The notes under the pieces were generated by a model. It searched no databases and was not told the DNA's origin. It worked only from the letters and a program-made list of their open reading frames with translations. Below, piece by piece: positions 1 to 7,774 of a DNA stretch of 57,750 bases. Positions within the stretch are counted from its first letter, which is position 1, and every line of letters begins with the position of its first letter. The DNA is from Bacteroidota bacterium (lineage in GTDB: Bacteria; Bacteroidota; Bacteroidia; Chitinophagales; Chitinophagaceae), in assembly GCA_023416995.1 (NCBI GenBank), contig JAEZGI010000055.1:1-57750 (forward strand), given 5' to 3'. A program made the position numbers and the translations under genes.

Positions 1-721
1 CAAATGGATTGCCACCAGCAGGCTGTCCTTCTGTTGTTATCCTTACTATCTTACCCAGACCAGACTTCAGATCCTGTGCCTGCGGGCGTGTTTCAAGATC
101 TGATCTTTCGCCCGTACTTACAAACAGGTTACCCGATTTGTCAAAAAGTATGCGTCCGCCATAATGCAGGTTGCCATCATAGGCCGGAGTAGCCCGATAG
201 ATGACTTTAGCACCTTCTATCTTTTTATCATCGGCCGACAACTTTCCTTTGGCTACTGCAGTAAGATTTCCGGCACCATGTTTTTCAGAGAATACCCAGT
301 AAACCATTCTGTTGCTTTCAAAGGCAGGATCAAGTGTCACCCCTAGCAAGCCTCCCTGGCCAGCTGCGACCACTGAAGGCAGACCAGTGATTGGTTCGCT
401 GAGCGTACCCGTAGTTGTAGCAATACGCATGGTACCAGCCTTCTCCGTAATAAGCAAACGTCCGTCAGGTAAACTGGCTATGCCCCATGGGCTTTTCAGA
501 TCAGATGAAATGGCCTTGCCTTCATAAGCTGTTGTGGTTTTTACACTTCCGATACGCGTTTGCCCTTCAAAGGCAGGGGTTAATTTTGTATTTGGGTCCT
601 TGGTTTCCACCGGCGCTGCTGTTGAATCGGTGGCCGCGACTTTTTCGTTGGTGGTTTTGTCATCACAAGATGCAAATGCAATTGAAATTGCTGCTACTAT
701 AACTGGTAATACTTTGCCCAT
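1..721 (-). CDS. PQQ-dependent sugar dehydrogenase family lipoprotein (3' end outside window)
   Basis: This is the first 240 residues of a soluble glucose/sorbosone dehydrogenase-type beta-propeller, an exported PQQ-dependent sugar oxidase family. The N-terminus MGKVLPVIVAAISIAFASC is a lipoprotein signal with the lipid-bearing Cys in FASC, so it should be membrane anchored. Family motifs seen are SPWGIASLPDGRLLITEK, GQGGLLGVTLDP and LHYGGRILFDKSG. It is divergent to, and strongly similar over its full visible length with, the gene at 931-2142, including the linker before the propeller, which points to gene duplication. The reading frame is open to the window edge, so the C-terminus is not visible. 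Family is sure; substrate is unknown. Confidence 0.88.
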   Translation of the reverse strand, partial: MGKVLPVIVAAISIAFASCDDKTTNEKVAATDSTAAPVETKDPNTKLTPAFEGQTRIGSVKTTTAYEGKAISSDLKSPWGIASLPDGRLLITEKAGTMRIATTTGTLSEPITGLPSVVAAGQGGLLGVTLDPAFESNRMVYWVFSEKHGAGNLTAVAKGKLSADDKKIEGAKVIYRATPAYDGNLHYGGRILFDKSGNLFVSTGERSDLETRPQAQDLKSGLGKIVRITTEGQPAGGNPF

Positions 722-752
722 ATAATTTGATTTTCTTTTAAAAGGAAGGTGT

Positions 753-784
753 CAAAAATAAGCATTATTAGGTTCATGATCCAA
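753..784 (-). promoter_or_regulatory. Bacteroidota-type promoter of the minus-strand sugar dehydrogenase
   Basis: On the minus strand TATTTTTG (753-760) fits the -7 consensus TAnnTTTG exactly. A TTG lies 21 nt further upstream (782-784), about where the -33 element is expected. The start codon at 721 follows 31 nt after the -7 box. Inferred from sequence only. Confidence 0.45.
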
Positions 785-930
785 CCGGGTTCCCAGGCAA
801 GATCCAGACCCTGACCTGAAGTCTATAGCGCGACCCAACGGCCCGACATAAAACAGATAACGTTTACTCATTAGCCGTGCTGTTATATATTACAAATCGT
901 TAGCTTTAAAGTCCATTTCAAATACTCATT

Positions 931-2142
931 ATGCATAAGAGACTTTTTTCTATCTATTCATCAATCATATTTGCGATTGTTGCACCTGCTGGTTTTGCGT
1001 TTTCCCAGACTGGAAAAACAGGTGATCCGGTAGAAACCAAATCGCCGAACACCAGCTACAAACCGGCATTTACCGGGCAAACCCATATTGGTAGTGTGTC
1101 CACTTCAACCCCTGTTGAAGCAAAAGTTATTACCACTGAACTGAAGAGTCCATGGGGCATCGCTGTACTTCCCGACGGAAGATTCCTTGTAACAGAGAAA
1201 CGGGGCCAGATGCGTATAGTAAGCGCCGGTGGCCAGGTTACAGAACCACTTACGGGTATTCCTGAAGTTAATCCCGCTGGTCAGGGTGGTCTGCTGGGTC
1301 TCACGCTCGACCCATCGTTTGCATCAAACCGCATGGTATATTGGGTGTTCTCAGAAAAATCGGATGAAGGGAACGTTACAGCTGTTGCAAAGGGTAAATT
1401 ATCCGGCGATGAAAAAAGCATTGAGAACGTCACCGTGATCTATCGGGCAACTCCGGCCTTCAGAAGCAACCTCCATTACGGGGGACGTATATTGTTTGAT
1501 AAATCGGGCCATCTTATCGTCAGCACGGGGGAGCGTTCGTCGATGGAGTCAAGGCCACAGGCGCAGGATCTGAACTCGGGTCTTGGCAAAATTGTGCGGA
1601 TCACCAAAGAAGGAAAACCCGCACCAGGTAATCCATTTGCCAGCGGCAAAAGACCAGAACTTTATTCGTACGGTCATCGTAATGTACAGGGCATCGCATT
1701 TCATCCAGTCAGTGGTGACCTGTGGAACCACGAATTTGGTCCACGTGGCGGAGACGAACTGAACCGGGTTGTGCCCGGAAAGAATTATGGCTGGCCGGTA
1801 ATAACATATGGTATCGAATACGGCGGTGGTAAAGTGGGAGAAGGCATTACTCAAAAAGAAGGTATGGAACAACCTGTATATTATTGGGATCCGGTTGTAT
1901 CGCCCAGCGGAATGACCTTTTATACAGGTTCCGATGTTGGTGAATGGAAAAATAATCTTTTTATCAGTTGTCTCAGCGGTCAGCATGTGGCAAGACTCGT
2001 AATCAACAACAATAAGGTAGTTGGTGAAGAACGTTTGTTCGGCGATCTTGGGCAGCGATTCAGAGATATCATACAAGGCAAAGACGGAGCCTTATATACC
2101 GTAACGGACCAGGGTAGAATGTACAGAATAGGAAAAAAATAA
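931..2142 (+). CDS. PQQ-dependent sugar dehydrogenase (soluble Gcd/sorbosone dehydrogenase family)
   Basis: A 403-residue exported beta-propeller of the GSDH/sorbosone dehydrogenase family, which oxidises sugars in the periplasm with PQQ as cofactor. An N-terminal hydrophobic signal (about residues 5-25, ending AFAFSQ) is followed by the propeller. Typical motifs are LKSPWGIAVLPDGRFLVTE, GGLLGLTLDP, GRILFDKSGHL, YSYGHRNVQGIAF and WNHEFGPRGGDELN, the last two being the usual catalytic His/Arg region of the family. Unlike its divergent paralogue it has no clear lipobox, so it may be free in the periplasm. The two share the segment PVETKxPNT before the propeller. The start is an ATG directly before the signal peptide. 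No PQQ synthesis genes lie in the window. Confidence 0.9.
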   Translation: MHKRLFSIYSSIIFAIVAPAGFAFSQTGKTGDPVETKSPNTSYKPAFTGQTHIGSVSTSTPVEAKVITTELKSPWGIAVLPDGRFLVTEKRGQMRIVSAGGQVTEPLTGIPEVNPAGQGGLLGLTLDPSFASNRMVYWVFSEKSDEGNVTAVAKGKLSGDEKSIENVTVIYRATPAFRSNLHYGGRILFDKSGHLIVSTGERSSMESRPQAQDLNSGLGKIVRITKEGKPAPGNPFASGKRPELYSYGHRNVQGIAFHPVSGDLWNHEFGPRGGDELNRVVPGKNYGWPVITYGIEYGGGKVGEGITQKEGMEQPVYYWDPVVSPSGMTFYTGSDVGEWKNNLFISCLSGQHVARLVINNNKVVGEERLFGDLGQRFRDIIQGKDGALYTVTDQGRMYRIGKK

Positions 2143-2146
2143 AAGC

Positions 2147-2839
2147 TCAGCTATACCGGTCATTGCGCCATGGATAAGCTGTGCTCGAGTATCCGTTTCT
2201 TTCCCAGAATCCCAGTTTATTGTGCGGAAGAAATTCGATCCGGCTTATCCACTTGGCGCCTTTCCATGCATACAACTGGGGCGTGATCATTCGCAATGGA
2301 CCACCATGTTCCCTGGGCAGGGGCTGCCCGTTAAAAGTATGCACCAATAACACATCGGGTTTCAAAGCTTCCTCCAACGACAGATTAGTAGTGTATTCAT
2401 CATATGCGTGACAAAGTATATGGGTAGCATTGTCCTTTACCTGCACCAGGGCGGCGAGGTCAATGAATCTGACACCACCCCACTGCATATCAAGTTTTGA
2501 CCAGGTTGTTACACAATGAAAATCGGATATATCTTCTGATTGTGGCAATGCCAGCAAATCATTCCAGGAGAGTGTGACCGGATGTTCAACAAGACCATCA
2601 AGTCTTAAAGACCAAATATCTTTGGGAATATCGGGCTGGGTACCAAGATCCAGCACCGGCCATTTCGAGGTTACCGTTTGTCCAATGGGAACCTGTGGCA
2701 TACCGTGCCGGTTCGCCTTCCCGGTACCGAGTGGCTTATCATCAGAAACCGATGGTGTAGAGCGGATTTTTTCCCTGAACCTCGCTTTGAGTTTCATCCT
2801 GGCTTCTACTATCCGTTTAAGCTTGTCTGATTCCTCCAT
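2147..2839 (-). CDS. Sulfite oxidase-like molybdopterin oxidoreductase (YuiH type)
   Basis: A 230-residue protein made essentially of one molybdopterin-binding oxidoreductase domain, as in the YuiH/sulfite-oxidase-like group. The Mo-ligating cysteine is C109 in FHCVTTWSK. Other family motifs are WSLRLDGLVEHP, HGGPLRMITPQLYAWKGAKW and LGFWERNGYS near the end. It has no signal peptide and no heme or dimerisation domain, so it is shorter than true sulfite oxidases. It ends 4 bp from the convergent sugar dehydrogenase gene, leaving no room for a separate terminator. The substrate cannot be told from sequence. Confidence 0.85.
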   Translation of the reverse strand: MEESDKLKRIVEARMKLKARFREKIRSTPSVSDDKPLGTGKANRHGMPQVPIGQTVTSKWPVLDLGTQPDIPKDIWSLRLDGLVEHPVTLSWNDLLALPQSEDISDFHCVTTWSKLDMQWGGVRFIDLAALVQVKDNATHILCHAYDEYTTNLSLEEALKPDVLLVHTFNGQPLPREHGGPLRMITPQLYAWKGAKWISRIEFLPHNKLGFWERNGYSSTAYPWRNDRYS

Positions 2840-2873
2840 GCCTGGAATTTCAGTTGAAGTTACAAATCATCGG

Positions 2874-4157
2874 TTATTGTTTTCCAACCAATGCGTCGAT
2901 GTCGTTATTAAATTCACGTACAAATTCTTCAAAAAATTTCCCTGTTGCAGGACCAGAAAAACCTGTGTGGATCTTTGCAACCTTACCCCGCTGATCTATG
3001 ATAATAGTGGTAGGAAAAGAAAGAAATGTATTTAGAGATGGTAAAGATGCAGCGACCGCCTGTTTATCCGCTTTACCAGCAAACAATTGGAGGTACGGAA
3101 CACCAAACCGCTCTTTATAACGGTTCAACGTTTTTTTTACCCACTCTTTGTCTGTCTGACGCTCATAATGCAAAGCCACGATCTCAATGCCACGATCTTT
3201 GTTCTCTTTGTACCAGGGAACCAGGAAATTTGTTTCGTCCATACAATTTGGGCACCAGGATCCCGCGATCGTTACAATCACCACTTTATTCTTAAACCGA
3301 GGGTCCTTGAGCGAAACAAGATTGCCTTCAACATCAGGAAATGAAAATGCGAACTCATTATAACCTTCTTTAAGATAAGTGAGTTTATAAGGATCGGCGA
3401 GTTTAGCATCTTCGTTGGGCGTTGCTGTGAACGGCAATGAACTCATTGCGCCAACACTTTCTCCCGTGAGCGTTCCATCAACGTTTATTGATCCCCGATA
3501 GTATGAAGGTGAGGATCCGATAAACGATGACAGTTCAAATTTATCGCCATTTAATACGCCTTCCAGGTAACGAGAATCGCCGGTAATCCGGAGAAAGGTT
3601 CCTTTTACAATGGCGCCCTCCTGTTCAAATAATCCGACGCCTTTCTCGGTGCTTCCATCGCTGTTTTTGAAAACTACATCATAGGTACCCGACATGGTTT
3701 GTGAAGATTGCCTGGTGGGCACACCAAAACGTGTAGTTATATTTTTCTGTGCAATTACGTTTGTGGGGAACCCGCTACCATCCTGTTTCCGTAAACTGCC
3801 ATTTAACCGATCCTTTGCCATTCCAAATGCCATTTCATTTCCGAACTGGTCAAGCCCAATAAACAATGAGTCTTTCTGCCAGGAAACACGTCCCCCTTCA
3901 AACTTTTCATCACCATTATGAAAGATCACTACCGGGTTATCATTGTCACCGGTGATTTCGAAATTGAAGGGAACTTTTACATCGGGCCGTAGTTGGAACT
4001 CCCCTCGCCATTTGCCGGCAATAGCGGCATATTTAGAACCTGTTGAAGTGTTCCTGGCCCGGCCGGATGATCCCTGGTCCGTTGCAGACTGTTGTGCAGA
4101 CGCAATTACAAAATGGGTCAGAAAAACAAGCGGTAAAAATATATAACGTAAAATCAT
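2874..4157 (-). CDS. Exported TlpA/ResA-like disulfide reductase
   Basis: A 427-residue protein read from the ATG at 4157, because MILRYIFLPLVFLTHFVIAS is a signal peptide ending in ASAQQ. An upstream in-frame ATG at 4301 would put 48 charged residues before it and run into the next gene. The first 250 or so residues form a repeated beta-rich region of unknown fold (WRGEFQLR, MSGTYDVVF). The C-terminal third is an AhpC/TSA-thioredoxin domain with the redox motif WCPNC (C302, C305) and the cis-Pro segment FPTTIIID. Such proteins reduce or isomerise disulfides in the periplasm. It lies downstream of the antiporter gene by 85 bp and may be co-transcribed. Confidence 0.85.
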   Translation of the reverse strand: MILRYIFLPLVFLTHFVIASAQQSATDQGSSGRARNTSTGSKYAAIAGKWRGEFQLRPDVKVPFNFEITGDNDNPVVIFHNGDEKFEGGRVSWQKDSLFIGLDQFGNEMAFGMAKDRLNGSLRKQDGSGFPTNVIAQKNITTRFGVPTRQSSQTMSGTYDVVFKNSDGSTEKGVGLFEQEGAIVKGTFLRITGDSRYLEGVLNGDKFELSSFIGSSPSYYRGSINVDGTLTGESVGAMSSLPFTATPNEDAKLADPYKLTYLKEGYNEFAFSFPDVEGNLVSLKDPRFKNKVVIVTIAGSWCPNCMDETNFLVPWYKENKDRGIEIVALHYERQTDKEWVKKTLNRYKERFGVPYLQLFAGKADKQAVAASLPSLNTFLSFPTTIIIDQRGKVAKIHTGFSGPATGKFFEEFVREFNNDIDALVGKQ

Positions 4158-4242
4158 TAGTCTATTAAGATAATAGACAAAGGTACAATCGCCTGGCTGC
4201 AAAAGAAATTTTTTAACAAATTCTGCCTGGCTCTGTAATTGG

Positions 4243-6408
4243 TTATCGTTTCCTACCAAACAATCGCCGCCATAACCTTCCGGTTTCACCAACCCGGGCA
4301 ACTTTTTTAGAGATGGTCTGCGCGATCGTGCTGTCTACAAACTGGATATCATCCATAAGAATGCCTTTTTCAACCTGGCGGGGATACAGGAGTATGAAAC
4401 TGTTTGTTTTAAAATATTTAGTGAGATAATGTGGTAACTTTTCAAGGGCCGATTGGTAGGATACATGATCTTTTCGTGAAGAAACGATTACCAGCAAATC
4501 ATTTTTCTTCACCTCGCGGCTGAGGATCAGGAAATCATCCCAGTTCTCAAACTCCACAAACAACATCTTTGCTTCTGACTGCTGTGTACGTTTCAGATTT
4601 TCAAGTTCGGTGATGGTATCACGGCTGGCATAAAACTCAATGCTGAGGCCCGAACCCCTGGCAATGATATTCAATTTTGTGAACCAGTGACTGAATCCTG
4701 GTTCCAGTTCAGCCTTTGGGGTAACGCCCACGACCATGCGCCGTAAAGTATTGAAAGGCTGCATCGGCTGGTAGATAAACACCGTTTCAGAGGTTCGTTT
4801 CAGAATTTTTTCTGTGATGGAACCCAGGAAATCGTCCTTGCTGGCTTCCTGGTGCAAGCCAATCAATAGATCCGTGATATTGTGCTCACGAACCGTATAA
4901 ACTATACCATTGCTGATATTGACATCGTATCTTGTTAACGGTATAATAACCTGTTCGGTAGCTGCAGCATGATTGATAGCCTTGTCAATCATTTTCTGAG
5001 CAGCGGCACCTGACTTACTTCCAAAACTTTCGTCAGCAATAATGTTTAACGCAAATACGGGTGTGGTGCTTCGGTCGGGTTTAAGCATCAAACCAAAATC
5101 TACCAGTTCGGTTACTGTTTCCGGATAAGCAAGTGAAATGAGAATCTTTTCGACAGGCTGATCTTCATCAGGAGATTTCTGATCATCAAGTAAGGCTATT
5201 CGTTGTGAAGTTTTTTCAACCAGGAACGAACTAACGGTGCAGGTAATGAGGATCATGATGATGGTTCCGTTCAACACATCTTCATTTAATAACCTGATTG
5301 GCTCACCCCCTGCTGTTTCACCCATGATGATATTATATCCTACAAGTACAATGGCTAATGTTGCACCAACCCGGGCCGTGCTTAAACCAAAAATCATATT
5401 GCGTTCGAGTGCCGAAAGCCGAAATGTTTTTTGAGTGAACACAGCTGCAAGGTATTTAGACAAAATACCCAGCACGGTCATAAGAGCAGCTACTTTTAAT
5501 GCACCAAAACCCTTAAACAATACGCTGAAATCGATCAGCATTCCCACACTGATCAGGAAAAACGGGATAAAAAAAGCGTTACCCACAAACTGGATGCGAT
5601 TCATCAGGGCTGATGAGTGTGGTATAAACTGGTTCAAAGCCAGACCGGCAAGAAACGCTCCGATAATGTGTTCAAGCCCGGCAAGTTCTGCAAGGAAGGC
5701 GCCAAGAAACACCATACCAAGTACAAATATGTATTGAGAAACCGCGTCGTCAAATTTTTTAAAAAACCATCGTGCTATAACCGGGAACACCAGGAAAACA
5801 ACCAGCCCGAAACCGATTGTGTACATGCCCAGCGACAACCAGAAAGCAGAAGTGAGCTCACCTTCACGCATGCCGGTAACAACGGCAAGTACAAGAAGCG
5901 CAAGAATATCCGTAATGATAGTGCCGCCGATGGTGAGGGTTACCGATCGTATTCGTGCAATTCCATACTGACTTGCTATGGGATAAGCAAGAAGTGTATG
6001 AGAAGCAAACATACTTGCAAGGAGTAAAGACGCCGGCCAGCTAAAACCCAGGAGATAATAAGTTCCAACACTACCTATACCCATAGGTATGATAAAAGTG
6101 TATAAACCAAAAACAAGACTTTTTAACCTGTTTTTCCGGAACTCTTCCATATCTATCTCGAGCCCCGCAGTAAACATGATATAAAGTAGACCTACCGTGC
6201 CAAACAATACAATACTGCTGTCACGCAATAAGAGGTTGAAACCATAAGGACCGATTATCATGCCGGCAAGGATAAGACCGATGATATGCGGTATTTTGAT
6301 TTTGCTTAGCAGTATCGGTGCAAAAAGTATAATAAACAAGACCAGTGAGAAAATAACAACCGGGTTCGTCAAAGGCAAAGTGAAAGCATCTGATTTCAAT
6401 AAATACAT
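4243..6408 (-). CDS. CPA2-family cation:proton antiporter with C-terminal stress-protein-like region
   Basis: A 721-residue inner-membrane antiporter. Residues about 15-395 form the Na+/H+ exchanger domain with some 12 membrane segments; IGLILAGMIIGPYGF and LEHIIGAFLAGLALN are classic for the Kef/CPA2 group. The remaining 310 residues are soluble and look like two universal-stress-protein (UspA-like) domains (EKILISLAYPETVTELVDFG, MVVGVTPKAELEPGF), not the TrkA-N domain of KefB/KefC. It exchanges K+ or Na+ for H+; ion choice is not readable. It is one of three antiporter genes within 8 kb. The small lipoprotein gene 14 bp upstream is probably in the same transcript. Confidence 0.9.
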   Translation of the reverse strand: MYLLKSDAFTLPLTNPVVIFSLVLFIILFAPILLSKIKIPHIIGLILAGMIIGPYGFNLLLRDSSIVLFGTVGLLYIMFTAGLEIDMEEFRKNRLKSLVFGLYTFIIPMGIGSVGTYYLLGFSWPASLLLASMFASHTLLAYPIASQYGIARIRSVTLTIGGTIITDILALLVLAVVTGMREGELTSAFWLSLGMYTIGFGLVVFLVFPVIARWFFKKFDDAVSQYIFVLGMVFLGAFLAELAGLEHIIGAFLAGLALNQFIPHSSALMNRIQFVGNAFFIPFFLISVGMLIDFSVLFKGFGALKVAALMTVLGILSKYLAAVFTQKTFRLSALERNMIFGLSTARVGATLAIVLVGYNIIMGETAGGEPIRLLNEDVLNGTIIMILITCTVSSFLVEKTSQRIALLDDQKSPDEDQPVEKILISLAYPETVTELVDFGLMLKPDRSTTPVFALNIIADESFGSKSGAAAQKMIDKAINHAAATEQVIIPLTRYDVNISNGIVYTVREHNITDLLIGLHQEASKDDFLGSITEKILKRTSETVFIYQPMQPFNTLRRMVVGVTPKAELEPGFSHWFTKLNIIARGSGLSIEFYASRDTITELENLKRTQQSEAKMLFVEFENWDDFLILSREVKKNDLLVIVSSRKDHVSYQSALEKLPHYLTKYFKTNSFILLYPRQVEKGILMDDIQFVDSTIAQTISKKVARVGETGRLWRRLFGRKR

Positions 6409-6422
6409 GAGCCTTGAATTAA

Positions 6423-6995
6423 TTAAGAATGCTTTTCGAGCTTAAGATCATACACAATACGACAATCCCCTTCACGGATGATCTGGCGCTGCCCCTGCAT
6501 CCGGGTTGAATCGACCAGGTTGAGCCGCACGATCATTTTTGTAACGATACCACCTGTAGAGTCTGACTGCTCTTCAGTCAGTTCAAAAGCGTTTCCTGTA
6601 TAAATGCCGGTATATACCCGGCTTATTTTATTATTGACCATGGCTTTCGCTATCAGTGAGTTTGACTGAAACGAAAAATCCCATTGCTCCGTTTTGTTAT
6701 CTCCTACGGCTGACCCTGTACAGGTAGTTTCAATACAAACCATTTTTGTGTTCCAAAGCCCCAGCACGGGCTGGTAAATCTTTCGTGTAGTGTCGAGTTT
6801 AAGGGTGCTGTCTATCCGGTTTTGTTTTTCCAGCACCGCGGCCTCTTTTAGCTGTAGCACTGTTTCCCTTAGGGCCAGTTCTTTTTCACGTTGAAGCAAT
6901 GCAGCTTCACGTTTTGTCAGGTCCTCTCCTGCCTTACGGTTTTTGCAGCCAGGGGCCACGAGCATGTAAAATGTAAGAATGCACAACCATTTCAT
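6423..6995 (-). CDS. Coiled-coil lipoprotein of unknown function
   Basis: 190 residues. The signal MKWLCILTFYMLVAPGC ends in a lipobox with Cys17. Next comes a charged heptad-like stretch (KREAALLQREKELALRE, about residues 28-60) that should form a coiled coil. The rest is a beta-rich domain beginning LGLWNTKMVCIETTCTGSAVGD, which holds two closely spaced cysteines and may pair with C173 in REGDCRIVY. The gene lies 14 bp upstream of the antiporter at 4243-6408, so a membrane role linked to ion stress is possible but only inferred. I do not recognise the family. Confidence 0.75.
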   Translation of the reverse strand: MKWLCILTFYMLVAPGCKNRKAGEDLTKREAALLQREKELALRETVLQLKEAAVLEKQNRIDSTLKLDTTRKIYQPVLGLWNTKMVCIETTCTGSAVGDNKTEQWDFSFQSNSLIAKAMVNNKISRVYTGIYTGNAFELTEEQSDSTGGIVTKMIVRLNLVDSTRMQGQRQIIREGDCRIVYDLKLEKHS

Positions 6996-7117
6996 TTTTA
7001 TGCCGGTTTAGATGAATAGTTCAGGTTACGAAGTTATTATGTAACCTCCTCACGGTTTAAGATGCCAGGGTGTCAAAGATACCGTTATCAACTGGTTTAA
7101 GGGCCTTATGTGTCGGT

Positions 7118-7699
7118 TTATACCACTGGTGGTAATCGTTTACTAATCTCACTTCTCAACAAAGGAAGAATATCTTGCTCAAACCAGGGGTTTACTCTTA
7201 ACCAGTTTTGATTTCTTGGTGATGGATGTGGCAGCGGAAAAAATCCGGGTAAATACGTTGGGGCACTTTTAACGGTATCTGTCAGGTTGCCGCAATAACG
7301 TTCCCTTAGATAATAACGTTGTGCATATTGTCCTATCAAAACTACCAGTGGGCGGCTGGTAAATTTTTCAAACAACCGCGCGTGCCAGAGAGGTGCACAT
7401 TCACGTCGTGGCGGAAGATCTCCGGAAGTGCCTTTCCCGGGATAACAAAAACCCATTGGAATTATGGAGAATATCTCAGGGGTATAAAATATTTCTTCCG
7501 AAACGTCTAACCACTTGCGAAGGGTTTTACCACTTGGATCGTTCCAGGGAATGCCGGATTCATGTACCCTCTTTCCCGGGGCCTGGCCAACAATCACAAT
7601 ACCCGAAGCCGCATCCGCCTGTAAAACGGGTCTTGGCCCGAGCGGCAATAACCCGGCACAAACACGGCAAAGTCTTGCTTCATCAATAATATCCTGCAT
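7118..7699 (-). CDS. Uracil-DNA glycosylase family protein
   Basis: 193 residues of the uracil-DNA glycosylase superfamily, which excises damaged bases from DNA. The active-site motif 1 is GQAPG (38-42) and motif 2 is HPSPRN (158-163). The N-terminal CRVC (11-14) with C85 and C101 could hold an iron-sulfur cluster as in family 4/5 enzymes, although the spacing is not the standard one. The start is the ATG at 7699, directly before the Cys motif. It stands alone between the lipoprotein and the second antiporter, 75 bp from the latter's stop codon. Family is sure; the exact substrate preference is not. Confidence 0.85.
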   Translation of the reverse strand: MQDIIDEARLCRVCAGLLPLGPRPVLQADAASGIVIVGQAPGKRVHESGIPWNDPSGKTLRKWLDVSEEIFYTPEIFSIIPMGFCYPGKGTSGDLPPRRECAPLWHARLFEKFTSRPLVVLIGQYAQRYYLRERYCGNLTDTVKSAPTYLPGFFPLPHPSPRNQNWLRVNPWFEQDILPLLRSEISKRLPPVV

Positions 7700-7774
7700 A
7701 CACTCTCTCTCCTTTACACTATGTTCAAACCCGCTTTACAGCGGCATTTTTGCGCTGCCTGCAAAGCTGTTCAA

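Noticed and set aside
1549..2076. Minus-strand open frame of 175 codons
   Set aside because: It lies inside the sugar dehydrogenase gene on the other strand and shows no protein-like features.
4157..4301. Longer start for the TlpA-like protein
   Set aside because: The extra 48 residues are not signal-like and overlap the next gene's end; the signal peptide begins at 4157.
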